From assembly GCA_946534345.1 (NCBI GenBank), contig CAMNCL010000002.1:33010-97009 (forward strand): 64,000 nucleotides of DNA. The letters are read 5' to 3'. Shown here piece after piece: positions 1-9,338 of this stretch. Under the pieces are notes generated by a model, which searched no databases, was not told where the DNA came from, and worked only from the letters and a program-made list of their open reading frames with translations. Within the stretch, counting starts at the first letter, position 1, and every line of letters starts with the position of its first letter. The translations under genes and the position numbers were made by a program. The DNA is from an uncultured Caryophanales bacterium. Its GTDB lineage: Bacteria; Bacillota_I; Bacilli_A; RF39; UBA660.

Positions 1-417
1 CCTATATTAGAACTTAGGGGAGGTTTGATTGCAGCTTCTCTTCTAGGATTAGATCCAATAAGAAGTTATATTATTAGTATAATAGGTAATATTATTCCAG
101 TTCCATTTATATTATGGTTGATTAATTACATATTGGATTATATGCGTAAGAGTAAAAGATTTAAAAAAATAGCTAAATGGTTAGATAAAAAAGTAGAAAA
201 GCATAAAGATCAAATAGAAAAATATGGATTTATAGGTTTAGTATTATTTGTAGGAATTCCACTTCCAGGTACCGGTGCTTGGACTGGATGTTTAATTGCA
301 GCTGTATTAGAAATGGATAGAAAAAAAGCCTTTGTAGCAGCTCTTATAGGTATCTTTATAGCTAGTATTATAATGATGTTAATATCATTTGGATTACTAA
401 AATTTATTATTGGATAA
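1..417 (+). CDS. Small multidrug export family protein (COG2426-like), 5'-truncated by window edge
   Basis: The frame is open from the first base and reads through P-I-L-E-L-R-G-G, the conserved PxxELRG start of the COG2426/Sm_multidrug_ex membrane family, so the gene begins upstream and the TTG at 25 is not the true start. About 138 residues are visible. Hydrophobic segments lie near residues 15-45 and 75-138 of the fragment. A basic amphipathic cytoplasmic linker sits between them, and a GIPLPGTGAW loop, typical of the family, follows the linker. The family is named for putative small-molecule export; substrate and mechanism are not established, so only family membership is asserted. A strong hairpin terminator follows at 456. 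Confidence 0.75.
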   Translation, partial: PILELRGGLIAASLLGLDPIRSYIISIIGNIIPVPFILWLINYILDYMRKSKRFKKIAKWLDKKVEKHKDQIEKYGFIGLVLFVGIPLPGTGAWTGCLIAAVLEMDRKKAFVAALIGIFIASIIMMLISFGLLKFIIG

Positions 418-455
418 TGCCAATCTTGTTAACAAGTAAAATACATAAAAATAAT

Positions 456-494
456 ATGCTAATGTTTTTTGTCAAAAAATATTGGCATTTTTTT
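456..494 (+). terminator. Long-stem Rho-independent terminator
   Basis: A 15-bp stem (456-470 with 474-488, two G-U pairs, 3-nt loop) is followed by a run of T. It ends the transcript of the export-family gene and separates it from the prepilin-like gene. Confidence 0.8.
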
Positions 495-534
495 AATACT
501 ATAATATAATATTAATAATAGGTAGGTGTGTCCG

Positions 535-3500
535 ATGAATAGAAGAGGTTTTACGTTAGTTGAGCTGTTAGTTACCGTTGCGGTTATGGGTATAATTACT
601 GGTCTTTCTATACCAGTAATTAGAAATATAAATCAACAACGAATTAATAAAAAATATACTACATATTTAGATAGTTTAACTTATGCTGCAAAACTATATA
701 CCGATTCTTACTCTGAAGATTTATTTGCATATAGTACTGGTTGTGAGTACGTAAAATATGAGAACTTAACAAAGTATAATCTAATTAAAGATATAGACTT
801 AAGTGGTATAAGTTGTAATTCCCCTTATACAGCTGTAAAAGTAGTAAAATTCAAGGAAAAATACTATTACAAGCCTTATATTGGATGTGGTAAAAAAGGT
901 GCTTCTGGTAAACCTGACATTTTTATGCCAGAAGAATTGAACATATCAGCTGTATGTGATTCTGGACTATCAGCAAATATTATGATTTCAGGGAATCCTT
1001 CTACTAAAAGTGATAAGACTTTGAAAACTATAAAGTCAAAATTAGTAATAACAAGTGAAACAGGTGTATATAAAGATGATCGTTCTCCAAATATCGAGTA
1101 TGGTTGGAGTTACGTAGATCAAGGAATCAATGTAATTAATGGGAAATGGACAAAAATAGATTTTGATATTTTTTCTGAAAGTAGACAGACTGAAATGATT
1201 GCTAGTTCTGAAACTCAAGTTTTCGCATCTAAATCACAAGCATCTACAGATGTGTTGACTTCTAATAAACCGACAGGAAAGATAAATCTAGTAGTTCATG
1301 TAATAAACTTATTAGATTTGCAACGACAAACTTGGACTAAGATTGAAAAACCAGAAGATAATTATGTAATAATTGGTCCATTTATGGTGGATAATGCTCC
1401 TCCTAAGATAACTGGAAATTTAGTTACATCTGTTACTGGTTATCAAAACAAGAAACCAAAGCTTAATTTTAGTGTAACTGATGAAGGCTTCTCAGAAGTT
1501 TCTAAAGGTGATATTAAATATTGTTATAAATATGGTACTAGTAAATGTACTATACCTGCTAATACTACTGCATTGAAGAATTCTACTGATTATAAAGCAT
1601 ATTCTGCAGGACAAGTTTTAGATGTTATTTCTAGCGCTTATGATGGATCTACTAAAAAAGCAAATTTTGTATTCTGTGATGCTGCTGCTAATTGTGTGGA
1701 AGTAAATGGCAAAGAATATAGAGTTGCTAATAAATATACTTTAACATTTGATCCAAATGGTGGTAGTAAATGTGATATTACTTCAATTGGTCAGATTGAG
1801 AATCAACCATGGAATAAAGCTGTAGTAGATGAAACAGGATTAAATGTTCATAAATTCTGTACTACTACAAGAACAGGTTATACTGTTGATGGATGGTTTA
1901 CTAATCAAAATGGAACTGGTACACAAGTAAAAGTAACAGATAAAGCTACTGCAAATACTAAGGTATATGCAAAATGGAAGCCAAAGACTATAGTTACAAC
2001 ATTTAATTGTAATGGTGGAAATGGTGGAGGAGATCAAACGTTTACATATGGTGTAAGTGGTCAAAAATTTGCTAAAACATGTACAAGAACAGGTTATAAT
2101 TTAGCAGGTTGGAAATTGGCTGCTGCTGATAAAGATAAGAGATATACCGTTGATAATGGAGTATCAAATGAATGGATTGATACAAACTCTCCAAAAATTA
2201 CATTATATGCACATTGGGTACCAAAAACAGTTGTTACAACATTTGATTGTAATGGTGGTACTGGTGGAGGAAGCCAAACATTTACATATGGTGTAAGTGG
2301 TCAAGCATTTAACAAAACATGTACAAGGTCTGGATATAAATTATTAGGATGGAAACTAGATAAAAATGGAGCAAATAAAGATTATAATGTAAACAATGGA
2401 GTAAGTGATGGATGGATAGATTTAAGATCTCCAAGTGTTACAATCTATGCACATTGGGTACCAGAATCTTACAAATGTAATGCTGGACAGTATTTAGCTA
2501 AATCAGCAACAAGTTGTGCAGCATGTCCTATCAGTAATTATTGTGCAGGTGGAACATATACATATAGTACAACTGCTGATCAAGGAAAGACAGCATGTCC
2601 TACTGGTTATGGAAACACTTCAGGTACTGGTAAATCAAAAAATACAGAGTGTTATATGTCTGTAGCTGTTAATAAATATGTTAAAAATGCTAGAGACTCT
2701 GCTGCCACAAATTGTGCAACTGGTTATGAAAGAGCGGGTCATACTGTATATTATGGAAGTGTAAGTAGTTGTGCTCTGACAACATATACAATAGGTTACA
2801 ACTTAGGTGGTGGAAGTGCATCAAATCCAACTTCTTACAATATCACTTCAAATGCCATTACACTTAATAATCCTACAAGAACAGGTTATACATTCGCTGG
2901 ATGGACTGGAACTGGTTTAAGTAGTGCGACTAAAACAGTAACTATACCAAAAGGTTCTACTGGAAATAGAAGTTATACAGCTACTTGGACAGCTAATACA
3001 TATACAGTTTCATACGCAGGAGGTGGAGCAACAGGAGGATCAACAGCAGCTTCAACTTGTACATACGGTTCAACATTCACTCCAAGAGCAAATGGATTTA
3101 CTAGAACAGGACATACATTTAATGGTTGGTCAGGATCTACAACATGTACTGGTAACATGACAATGACAGCTACATGGAAAGCAAATACATATACAGTTTC
3201 ATATGCAGGAGGTGGAGCAACAGGAGGATCTACAGCAGCATCAACATGTACTTATGGACAAGCAATATCTGCAAGAGGAAATGGCTTCGTTAGATCACAT
3301 TATCATTTCAATGGTTGGTCTGGACTTGGAACATGTACTGGAAATAAAACATTAACCGCAACTTGGGCTCCAAATGTAGCAATTGTTAGATACCATACAG
3401 GAACAAGTAGTGGTTCTCAATTAAAATATAAACCATCAGGCTGGTCAATAAAGAATGATTATCAAATTTGGAATGCTACAACGCAAGATATACATACAGT

Positions 3501-3732
3501 ACCATATGGAACCTCAGATGACCCAATAAATTATCATAATACAACTTACTTGTATGTTAAGAAAACAAGGAATTCAAATGGAAGTGCCAGAAATGGTGCA
3601 GAATGGAAAATATGTAACGGTGCTACTTGTACTAGATCAACTTATAATGAAGACACAAATTATTCATCAGAACAATACTGTAATACAACAAATGGAAATT
3701 GTTACTGCTGTATAAAAGTAAATTGGAATTAA
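535..3732 (+). CDS. Giant prepilin-like surface protein with InlB-type (Listeria-Bacteroides) repeats
   Basis: A 1065-residue protein. The N-terminus has a type IV prepilin signal (RRGFTLVELL: Gly before the cleavage site, Phe+1, Glu+5) followed by a hydrophobic helix. The ATG at 535 is chosen because AGGTAGGTG lies just upstream; an upstream GTG at 526 falls inside that ribosome site. Residues ~402-642 hold three InlB B-type repeats (tandem GW...YAxW patterns). Residues ~645-752 are a Cys-rich, EGF/TNFR-like stretch, and ~752-944 hold three more InlB-like repeats, two nearly identical in DNA (about 2995-3060 and 3187-3250). The C-terminal ~120 residues are unique and contain a Cys cluster. 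Ordinary pilins are 100-200 residues, so this is a pseudopilin-anchored adhesin-like protein by inference. No prepilin peptidase or pilus ATPase is in the window. Confidence 0.75.
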   Translation: MNRRGFTLVELLVTVAVMGIITGLSIPVIRNINQQRINKKYTTYLDSLTYAAKLYTDSYSEDLFAYSTGCEYVKYENLTKYNLIKDIDLSGISCNSPYTAVKVVKFKEKYYYKPYIGCGKKGASGKPDIFMPEELNISAVCDSGLSANIMISGNPSTKSDKTLKTIKSKLVITSETGVYKDDRSPNIEYGWSYVDQGINVINGKWTKIDFDIFSESRQTEMIASSETQVFASKSQASTDVLTSNKPTGKINLVVHVINLLDLQRQTWTKIEKPEDNYVIIGPFMVDNAPPKITGNLVTSVTGYQNKKPKLNFSVTDEGFSEVSKGDIKYCYKYGTSKCTIPANTTALKNSTDYKAYSAGQVLDVISSAYDGSTKKANFVFCDAAANCVEVNGKEYRVANKYTLTFDPNGGSKCDITSIGQIENQPWNKAVVDETGLNVHKFCTTTRTGYTVDGWFTNQNGTGTQVKVTDKATANTKVYAKWKPKTIVTTFNCNGGNGGGDQTFTYGVSGQKFAKTCTRTGYNLAGWKLAAADKDKRYTVDNGVSNEWIDTNSPKITLYAHWVPKTVVTTFDCNGGTGGGSQTFTYGVSGQAFNKTCTRSGYKLLGWKLDKNGANKDYNVNNGVSDGWIDLRSPSVTIYAHWVPESYKCNAGQYLAKSATSCAACPISNYCAGGTYTYSTTADQGKTACPTGYGNTSGTGKSKNTECYMSVAVNKYVKNARDSAATNCATGYERAGHTVYYGSVSSCALTTYTIGYNLGGGSASNPTSYNITSNAITLNNPTRTGYTFAGWTGTGLSSATKTVTIPKGSTGNRSYTATWTANTYTVSYAGGGATGGSTAASTCTYGSTFTPRANGFTRTGHTFNGWSGSTTCTGNMTMTATWKANTYTVSYAGGGATGGSTAASTCTYGQAISARGNGFVRSHYHFNGWSGLGTCTGNKTLTATWAPNVAIVRYHTGTSSGSQLKYKPSGWSIKNDYQIWNATTQDIHTVPYGTSDDPINYHNTTYLYVKKTRNSNGSARNGAEWKICNGATCTRSTYNEDTNYSSEQYCNTTNGNCYCCIKVNWN
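2995..3250 (+). repeat. Near-identical tandem repeat units inside the prepilin-like gene
   Basis: Two copies of an InlB-like unit begin at about 2995 and 3187. Both encode NTYTVSYAGGGATGGSTAAS and differ by only a few bases over about 65 nt, whereas other repeats in the gene are more diverged. This implies recent duplication or gene conversion within the gene. Confidence 0.75.
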
Positions 3733-3758
3733 AGTAAAGAGTAAATCTTTACTTTTTT
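3733..3758 (+). terminator. Rho-independent terminator after prepilin-like gene
   Basis: Perfect 8-bp stem AGTAAAGA/TCTTTACT with a 5-nt loop and T tail directly after the stop codon. Confidence 0.8.
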
Positions 3759-3804
3759 CGTACAAAAATATTTTTCTATGGTATTATAAGATTAGGAGGT
3801 ATAT

Positions 3805-5184
3805 ATGGAATATAAATATAAAAAAGATTTAGATAAAAATATTTTTAGAGGATACGATATAAGAGGAGTATATCCTACTAATATAGATGAAGATACTGCT
3901 TATACTTTTGGATTGGGATTTGGTACTCATATACAAAGAATAGGTAAAAAGAAGTGTGTTGTAGGACATGACAATAGATTATCATCTCCTAGTTTATATG
4001 AAGCAGTTATTAAAGGTATTTTAGATACTGGTGCAGATGTAGTAAGACTTGGATTATGTACTACACCAATGTATTATTATGCTTGTATAAAAATGGGAAT
4101 ACCAAGTGGTGCAATGATTACAGCATCTCATAATCCAAAAGATGATAATGGTATTAAATTTGCATTAGATGAAAAAGGAAATTGTAAAGGTCAAGAAATA
4201 CAAGACTTCTTAGCTGAATTAATTGAAGGAGACTTTATTTCTGGGCAAGGACAAGTATCAGATTATGATATAGAACCAGAATATTTAGAACTATATAGAA
4301 CTAATTTACATTTTGGTGATAGAAAACTAAAAGTAGTATTAGATCCTGCTAATGGAACAACTTCTGACTTTTGTCGTAAAGTATATGAAATGTTTCCAAT
4401 GGATTTAACAATTATTAATGAAGAAAGTGATGGTAATTTTCCAAATCATCATCCAGATCCATGTGTTGAATCAAATCTTGATCAATTAAAGGCTAAAGTA
4501 AAAGAAATAGGAGCCGATGTTGGAATATCTTTTGATGGTGATGGAGATAGACTAGGAGTAGTCACGAGTGATGGTAAGTATATCGCAACTGATATTTATA
4601 TGATTATTATTATTCGTGATATAGTAAATAAAGTAGAAAAGAAAAAATTCTTATACGATGTTAAGTGTTCTAAGACATTGAGCGATGAAATAGAAAGATT
4701 AGGAGTAGAAGGAGTATGTTATCGTACGGGTAACTCTTATACAAAAGCTAAAGTTAGAGAAGATAATTTACCATTTGGAGGAGAATTATCAGGACATGTA
4801 TACTTCAATGATCGTTGGCCAGGATTTGATAGTGGAATGTATGCTGGACTTAGATTACTTGAAATTATGTCTAAAACAGATAAAACAATCGATGAATTGT
4901 TAGAAGGAATTAATCATTATTATTCAACAGAAGAAATTAAGTTTGCATCAACTGATGAGAAAAAGATAGAAGTAGTAGATAAAGTAAAAGCATATGCTGA
5001 TTCTAAGAATTATAAATATAATGATATTGATGGAATTAGAGTTAATTTTGATGATGGTTGGGCATTAGTAAGATATTCTAATACTGGACCTAATATAACT
5101 GCTAGATTTGAAGCAAATACAGAAGAAAGGCTACAAGAATTACAAGATGAATTTGTAGGTAAAATAAATGAGTACAACGTCTAA
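3805..5184 (+). CDS. Phosphomannomutase/phosphoglucomutase
   Basis: 459 residues of the alpha-D-phosphohexomutase family, which interconverts hexose 1- and 6-phosphates for cell-surface sugar synthesis. Visible landmarks in order: RGYDIRG near residue 16, the phosphoserine loop TASHNP with Ser108, the Mg-binding DGDGDR at 244-249, the sugar-specificity loop GGELSGH, and the phosphate-binding RYSNTGPN near the C-terminus. The 'SNT' form of the last loop is typical of the PMM/PGM subgroup and differs from the 'SGT' of phosphoglucosamine mutases, so GlmM is less likely. AGGAGGT precedes the ATG. Its end overlaps the next gene by 17 nt, implying translational coupling. Confidence 0.9.
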   Translation: MEYKYKKDLDKNIFRGYDIRGVYPTNIDEDTAYTFGLGFGTHIQRIGKKKCVVGHDNRLSSPSLYEAVIKGILDTGADVVRLGLCTTPMYYYACIKMGIPSGAMITASHNPKDDNGIKFALDEKGNCKGQEIQDFLAELIEGDFISGQGQVSDYDIEPEYLELYRTNLHFGDRKLKVVLDPANGTTSDFCRKVYEMFPMDLTIINEESDGNFPNHHPDPCVESNLDQLKAKVKEIGADVGISFDGDGDRLGVVTSDGKYIATDIYMIIIIRDIVNKVEKKKFLYDVKCSKTLSDEIERLGVEGVCYRTGNSYTKAKVREDNLPFGGELSGHVYFNDRWPGFDSGMYAGLRLLEIMSKTDKTIDELLEGINHYYSTEEIKFASTDEKKIEVVDKVKAYADSKNYKYNDIDGIRVNFDDGWALVRYSNTGPNITARFEANTEERLQELQDEFVGKINEYNV

Positions 5185-5848
5185 AAAAGCTTATGTATAT
5201 AAAATGAATCTAGTTCCAGCTAATATTTTAGGAATAGTTATATTTATTATTTTAGTAGTATTTAGTTTCTTAATAAAAGCAGATATGTATGTTGATATGA
5301 ACTTAGCAGTACTTTTCTTGATTATGCTTTTATATCTTGCCTTACATGAATTCTTACATGGAGTAGGCTATTTAATAGGAGGTACAAAAAGAAAGAATAT
5401 TTCTTATGGTATAGCTTTAGAAAAAGGAATATTATATTGTATGGCATATCAAGAATTAACTAAGAAGAATATTTTAATATCTTTACAAATGCCATTTATG
5501 GTAATAGGAGTTATTACATATATAATTGGTTATTTCTTAAACATCCCAGTATTAATATGGTTATCAATAGTTAATTTAATAGGAGCTTCAATGGATTTAA
5601 TGATGTTTCTATATATTTTAAGATTAAAAGATGTAGTATATAGTGAATCAGGAGAACCAGATCAATTTGTATTAATATCAAAAGAAGATCTAACTAAAAA
5701 GAAAAGTATTTATTTTAAAATAGTAGATATAAAAGACTATAAAGCATCTGATTATAAGTTCAAAGATATCAAAAAAATAAGTATTAGTAAGCAATCATAT
5801 ATAGTAATAGGAATATTAGTATTATTATGCCTTGTTTCATTAATATAA
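5168..5848 (+). CDS. DUF3267-like membrane zincin-type protein
   Basis: 226 residues with about five hydrophobic segments (roughly 20-38, 45-63, 100-122, 125-148 and 206-226). An HEFLHG motif at the end of the second segment matches the HExxH zinc-binding signature of DUF3267-type predicted membrane metalloproteins. The gene overlaps the mutase gene by 17 nt and so is co-translated with it. Peptidase activity is inferred from the motif only; no substrate can be named. A terminator follows at 5881. Confidence 0.6.
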   Translation: MSTTSKKAYVYKMNLVPANILGIVIFIILVVFSFLIKADMYVDMNLAVLFLIMLLYLALHEFLHGVGYLIGGTKRKNISYGIALEKGILYCMAYQELTKKNILISLQMPFMVIGVITYIIGYFLNIPVLIWLSIVNLIGASMDLMMFLYILRLKDVVYSESGEPDQFVLISKEDLTKKKSIYFKIVDIKDYKASDYKFKDIKKISISKQSYIVIGILVLLCLVSLI

Positions 5849-5880
5849 ATATTTAATTGTCTTGTTTTGTCAAATAGAAT

Positions 5881-5908
5881 AGATATTCATACAATTGAAT
5901 ATCTTTTT
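5881..5908 (+). terminator. Rho-independent terminator
   Basis: Perfect 9-bp stem (5881-5889 / 5896-5904) and T tail, ending the mutase/DUF3267 operon. Confidence 0.8.
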
Positions 5909-5940
5909 ATGTTATATTTATACTTGAATAACTAAAATAC

Positions 5941-6011
5941 ATGTGGTATATTGATTAGGACGTTTTAGCCTATACTTTTTACCTATACTACATGATGAAT
6001 GTAGGTTTTTT
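5941..6011 (+). promoter_or_regulatory. Candidate attenuator leader of the helicase gene
   Basis: Two mutually exclusive structures can be drawn. ATGTGGTATA (5941-5950) pairs with TATACTACAT (5984-5993) over 10 bp with one G-U, enclosing a small TAGG/CCTA hairpin. Alternatively CTACAT (5988-5993) pairs with ATGTAG (5999-6004), followed by six T: a terminator. Sharing of CTACAT is the classic antiterminator/terminator arrangement. I do not recognise a known riboswitch class; the ligand is unknown. Confidence 0.4.
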
Positions 6012-6044
6012 GCTTAGTTTAATATATTAATTAAGGAGGAAAAA

Positions 6045-8075
6045 ATGCCAATCAGTGAAACAGAATTTACCAAAGAAAAGAAAATCTTGAAAAAAGTACA
6101 AAAGCTCTTAAATGAGACATTATCTTCTCTTGGAGAAGATGTAATTGAAGATGAAGATGGTCTTACTGAATTCAAAAAAATGATGTGGGAGAATGTAACT
6201 AACTTTGATTCCGGAGAAGCCCAACAAGTTATGGCCGCAACTGCGTTAGAGGCCGATAAAGTTTTTAGAAGACGAGATTATTTTAGACGATTATGTAAGA
6301 TTAAAAACAAACCATATTTCGCAAGTATAGTTTTTAAAGATGAAGCAGGGGAGATATTTAATATTTATATGTCTCTAACTTATTTAAAAGATGAAGATTC
6401 TAACAATATTTTATATGACTGGAGAAGTCCTATATGTAGTTTGTTTTATGATTATGAAACTGGTCCATGTAGTTATACAGCTCCTGAAGGTGTAATAAGC
6501 GGAGAATTAAAAAGAAAAAGACAATACAAAATAGAAAATAGTAAACTAGTAGGAGTATTCGATAATAGTTTAAATATAAGTGATGAAGTCCTACAAGAAG
6601 TATTATCTGAAGAATCTAGTGATAGAATGCGACAGGTCGTAAATACGATTCAACAAGAGCAAAATCAAGTGATTAGGAATCTTGAAGATGATAATTTGAT
6701 TGTACAAGGTATTGCAGGATCAGGTAAAACTACAGTAGCACTACATAGAATAGCTTTTTTACTTTATCGATTAAAAAATTTAAATAGTAATAATATATTA
6801 ATATTTTCACCCAATAACATATTTACTGAGTATATATCAGATGTATTACCTTCTCTTGGAGAAGATAATACATTACAAACTACATTTTCAGATTATTTAG
6901 AAGCTTTTATTACTGAGTATAAAGGAGTAGAAAGCTTTACTGATTTTATATCTAGATATTATTCATACAATGAAGTTAATCCAGAACTTGTAGAATATAA
7001 ACAAAGTGATAGTATTATTAAAGATTTAGATAACTATCTAAATGATTATATAAGTAATTGTAAATTTACTTCTTCATTTAATGAAGGAGAAGCACATCAT
7101 ATAGAAAAAGATGAAATCAATGAAATGTTACACTATAAGTATGATAGATTACCTTTGTTTGAGAGAGTAGATGAGATAGCTGAAAAATTATGTTCAAATA
7201 ATTATAAAGGTAGATTAGCTAAGAAAAAAACATATTTAAAACTCTTATATGAAAACTGTAATTTCAAAAAAGACTATAAACAGATAATGAAAGATTTTTA
7301 TCTTAGTGACTATAGTAAAGTAATACTACCAGAACAGATTATAGATAAATTTGTTAATAAAGCTTATATAAACTATGAAGATGCTTTAATATTTGCCTAT
7401 ATTAAAGGAAAACTAGAAGGATTTATTTATGAATCAAGAATTAAACAAGTAATTATAGATGAAGCTCAAGATTACAATAGACTACAATATATAATTATAA
7501 ATGAAATATTTAAAAAGGCTGACTTTACAGTACTTGGAGATATTAATCAAAATATTAATCCATATTATCACTATAAGTCATTACAAGAACTTAGTGATTT
7601 GTTTAGGGGAGAGACAAAATATTTAGAATTATTAAAAACTTATAGATCTTCTCCAGAAATAATTGATTATACTAATAAAATATTGAATTTAAAACATGTT
7701 AATGCAGTTAGAAAAAGTACTAATAAACCAGTAGTTTTAAAGAAGAATGTAGTAGATTTAAAAGAAAGTTTAACAAATGATATTAAGAAGTTACAAGATG
7801 AGTATAAAAGTACTGCAATAATAACTAAAGATAATCGTGAAGCAGAATTTATCTATGATTTAATTAAAGATGATATTAATATTTCTTTAGTAGATGCGAC
7901 TACAAAAGGATTTACAAAGAATTTAATAATAGTACCTGCATATGTATCAAAAGGATTAGAGTTTGATAGTGTAATTATCTATAATGATCGTAATAATTCA
8001 TATCGAAAAAATGAAAGAAATTTACTATATGTAGCATGTACAAGATGTCAACATGAACTATATATTTACAATTAA
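6045..8075 (+). CDS. helD: HelD-like RNA polymerase recycling motor ATPase (UvrD/Rep superfamily 1)
   Basis: 676 residues. A charged N-terminal coiled-coil region (~1-60) carries the arm that in HelD enters RNA polymerase. YDWRSP at 124-129 is a HelD-family hallmark. Walker A GIAGSGKTT spans 222-230, motif II DEAQD lies near 470, and the C-terminal SF1 motifs are VSKGLEFD and LLYVACTR. HelD family proteins release stalled RNA polymerase from nucleic acid using ATP; this role is inferred from family membership. AGGAGG precedes the ATG. A leader with a possible attenuator lies upstream. A generic UvrD-like helicase is the alternative, but the YDWRSP motif favours HelD. Confidence 0.85.
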   Translation: MPISETEFTKEKKILKKVQKLLNETLSSLGEDVIEDEDGLTEFKKMMWENVTNFDSGEAQQVMAATALEADKVFRRRDYFRRLCKIKNKPYFASIVFKDEAGEIFNIYMSLTYLKDEDSNNILYDWRSPICSLFYDYETGPCSYTAPEGVISGELKRKRQYKIENSKLVGVFDNSLNISDEVLQEVLSEESSDRMRQVVNTIQQEQNQVIRNLEDDNLIVQGIAGSGKTTVALHRIAFLLYRLKNLNSNNILIFSPNNIFTEYISDVLPSLGEDNTLQTTFSDYLEAFITEYKGVESFTDFISRYYSYNEVNPELVEYKQSDSIIKDLDNYLNDYISNCKFTSSFNEGEAHHIEKDEINEMLHYKYDRLPLFERVDEIAEKLCSNNYKGRLAKKKTYLKLLYENCNFKKDYKQIMKDFYLSDYSKVILPEQIIDKFVNKAYINYEDALIFAYIKGKLEGFIYESRIKQVIIDEAQDYNRLQYIIINEIFKKADFTVLGDINQNINPYYHYKSLQELSDLFRGETKYLELLKTYRSSPEIIDYTNKILNLKHVNAVRKSTNKPVVLKKNVVDLKESLTNDIKKLQDEYKSTAIITKDNREAEFIYDLIKDDINISLVDATTKGFTKNLIIVPAYVSKGLEFDSVIIYNDRNNSYRKNERNLLYVACTRCQHELYIYN

Positions 8076-8229
8076 TGTAAATATTGTTTGTAATCAATGA
8101 ATAATAGAATAAGACTAAAAAAAAATACAAAAAAATTTAAAAAAACTGTACAAAAAAATATAGAACTATGTTATTATTTTATTAGTAAGATATTTGTCGA
8201 TAAGGATATGTAAAATAGATGTTTAATTT

Positions 8230-8263
8230 TGTAAATTTACATTTATTTTTATGTAAACTTACA
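8230..8263. promoter_or_regulatory. Two tandem 12-bp palindromes, probable operator
   Basis: TGTAAATTTACA (8230-8241, perfect palindrome) and TGTAAACTTACA (8252-8263, one mismatch) are spaced 22 bp centre to centre, i.e. two helical turns on the same face, about 55-85 bp before the start of the next gene. This spacing is typical of a dimeric repressor site. The binding protein is unknown. Confidence 0.45.
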
Positions 8264-8316
8264 GTTATAGAATATTATTTGACAATTATGTGATAAACTA
8301 AAATAGAGGTGGTACA

Positions 8317-9282
8317 ATGAATGAATTAATCGAATTTTTAACTTCAAAAGAAATAATAATTGTTTATTGTATTTCTTTCTTGGCTTGTTTATTATGTTTT
8401 ATAATTTATATTGTTGAAAAGCATAGTGATAGTTATAAGAAGAAACATAATACTCGTGAATTAAATAAGTTAGTTGCTCAAATAAAAGATAGATTTGGTG
8501 GAGAAGAAGCTGAATCCATTGAAGAGTTAGATGAACCTGTACTAGAGACTGATTCAGAAGCAAGTGCTGTTCATGATATGTTAGAATCTACTCTTCAATT
8601 AGATAGTATTGCTCAATTAGAAGATGCTAAAGAAATAGTTGAAGAAGAACCAGTTATTATTGAACCTATTGATATTGTAGAAGATATTGATGAAGATGTA
8701 GAAGATGAATTAGAGTATACTACTATTGAGCCTGATCAAGAAACTGCTCAATTAGAATTAAAGAAAATAACTGAAGAATTAAGAAAAAATGCTGAGATAG
8801 AAGCAACTGGAGAATTATCTTTAGCTAACTTTGAAGAACAACAAGAAGAAAATGCTATTATTAGTTTAGAAGAATTATTAAAAAAGGGAAAAGATATTTA
8901 TAAGGCTAATGAAATGACACAATATGTTGATGAAAAAACAATGCCTATAAGTATTCAAGAATTAGAGATTCAATCTGGAAATACTGCTGCATCATTTGAT
9001 GAACCATTCTTAATTGAAAATGTAATCTCTGATGAAGAGAAGAGAGAAGTAGAACAAGAAGCATTAAAAGAAAAACCAAAGATGCGTATGGATGACTTTA
9101 AAACTATTGGTTCTAAGTTTAAGAATAGTCCTATTATATCTCCAGTATTTGGTATTGAAAGAGATAAGAAAAATGATTTAGAATTAGAAAATACTGCAAA
9201 CTTCGAAAAGTTTGATCAGCAAATAAAGAAAACCAATGATTTTATGGTTACCCTGCAAGAATTACAAAATAAATTAGATTAG
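8317..9282 (+). CDS. Membrane-anchored acidic protein of unknown function
   Basis: 321 residues. One transmembrane helix (~14-34) is followed by a short basic stretch (KKKHNTRELNK), then a long, very acidic, low-complexity cytoplasmic region (runs of E and D, ~50-150), a predicted helical segment (~145-185) and a C-terminal region ending in a helical MVTLQELQNKL. I do not recognise a family. The short N-terminus plus basic residues after the helix suggest the bulk is inside the cell. Topology recalls anchored cell-division or scaffold proteins, but no diagnostic motif is present. AGAGGTGGT precedes the ATG and the operator-like palindromes lie upstream. Confidence 0.65.
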   Translation: MNELIEFLTSKEIIIVYCISFLACLLCFIIYIVEKHSDSYKKKHNTRELNKLVAQIKDRFGGEEAESIEELDEPVLETDSEASAVHDMLESTLQLDSIAQLEDAKEIVEEEPVIIEPIDIVEDIDEDVEDELEYTTIEPDQETAQLELKKITEELRKNAEIEATGELSLANFEEQQEENAIISLEELLKKGKDIYKANEMTQYVDEKTMPISIQELEIQSGNTAASFDEPFLIENVISDEEKREVEQEALKEKPKMRMDDFKTIGSKFKNSPIISPVFGIERDKKNDLELENTANFEKFDQQIKKTNDFMVTLQELQNKLD

Positions 9283-9302
9283 TAGTAATACTAATCTTTT
9301 CT
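9277..9302 (+). terminator. Rho-independent terminator overlapping the stop codon
   Basis: Perfect 8-bp stem GATTAGTA/TACTAATC with GTAA loop and T-rich tail; the stem includes the last codons and stop of the acidic protein gene. Confidence 0.7.
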
Positions 9303-9303
9303 A

Positions 9304-9332
9304 TTGCATAAATATAATTAATTTATTATAAT
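9304..9332 (+). promoter_or_regulatory. Promoter of a candidate small RNA
   Basis: TTGCAT (9304-9309), 17-nt spacer, TATAAT (9327-9332). A good sigma-A-type promoter that sits just after a terminator and just before two hairpins, with no large open frame behind it. Confidence 0.5.
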
Positions 9333-9338
9333 CAAGAT

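Noticed and set aside
2995..3250. Repeats in the prepilin-like gene as a CRISPR or mobile-element signature
   Set aside because: They keep the reading frame and encode protein repeats with no regular short spacer pattern.
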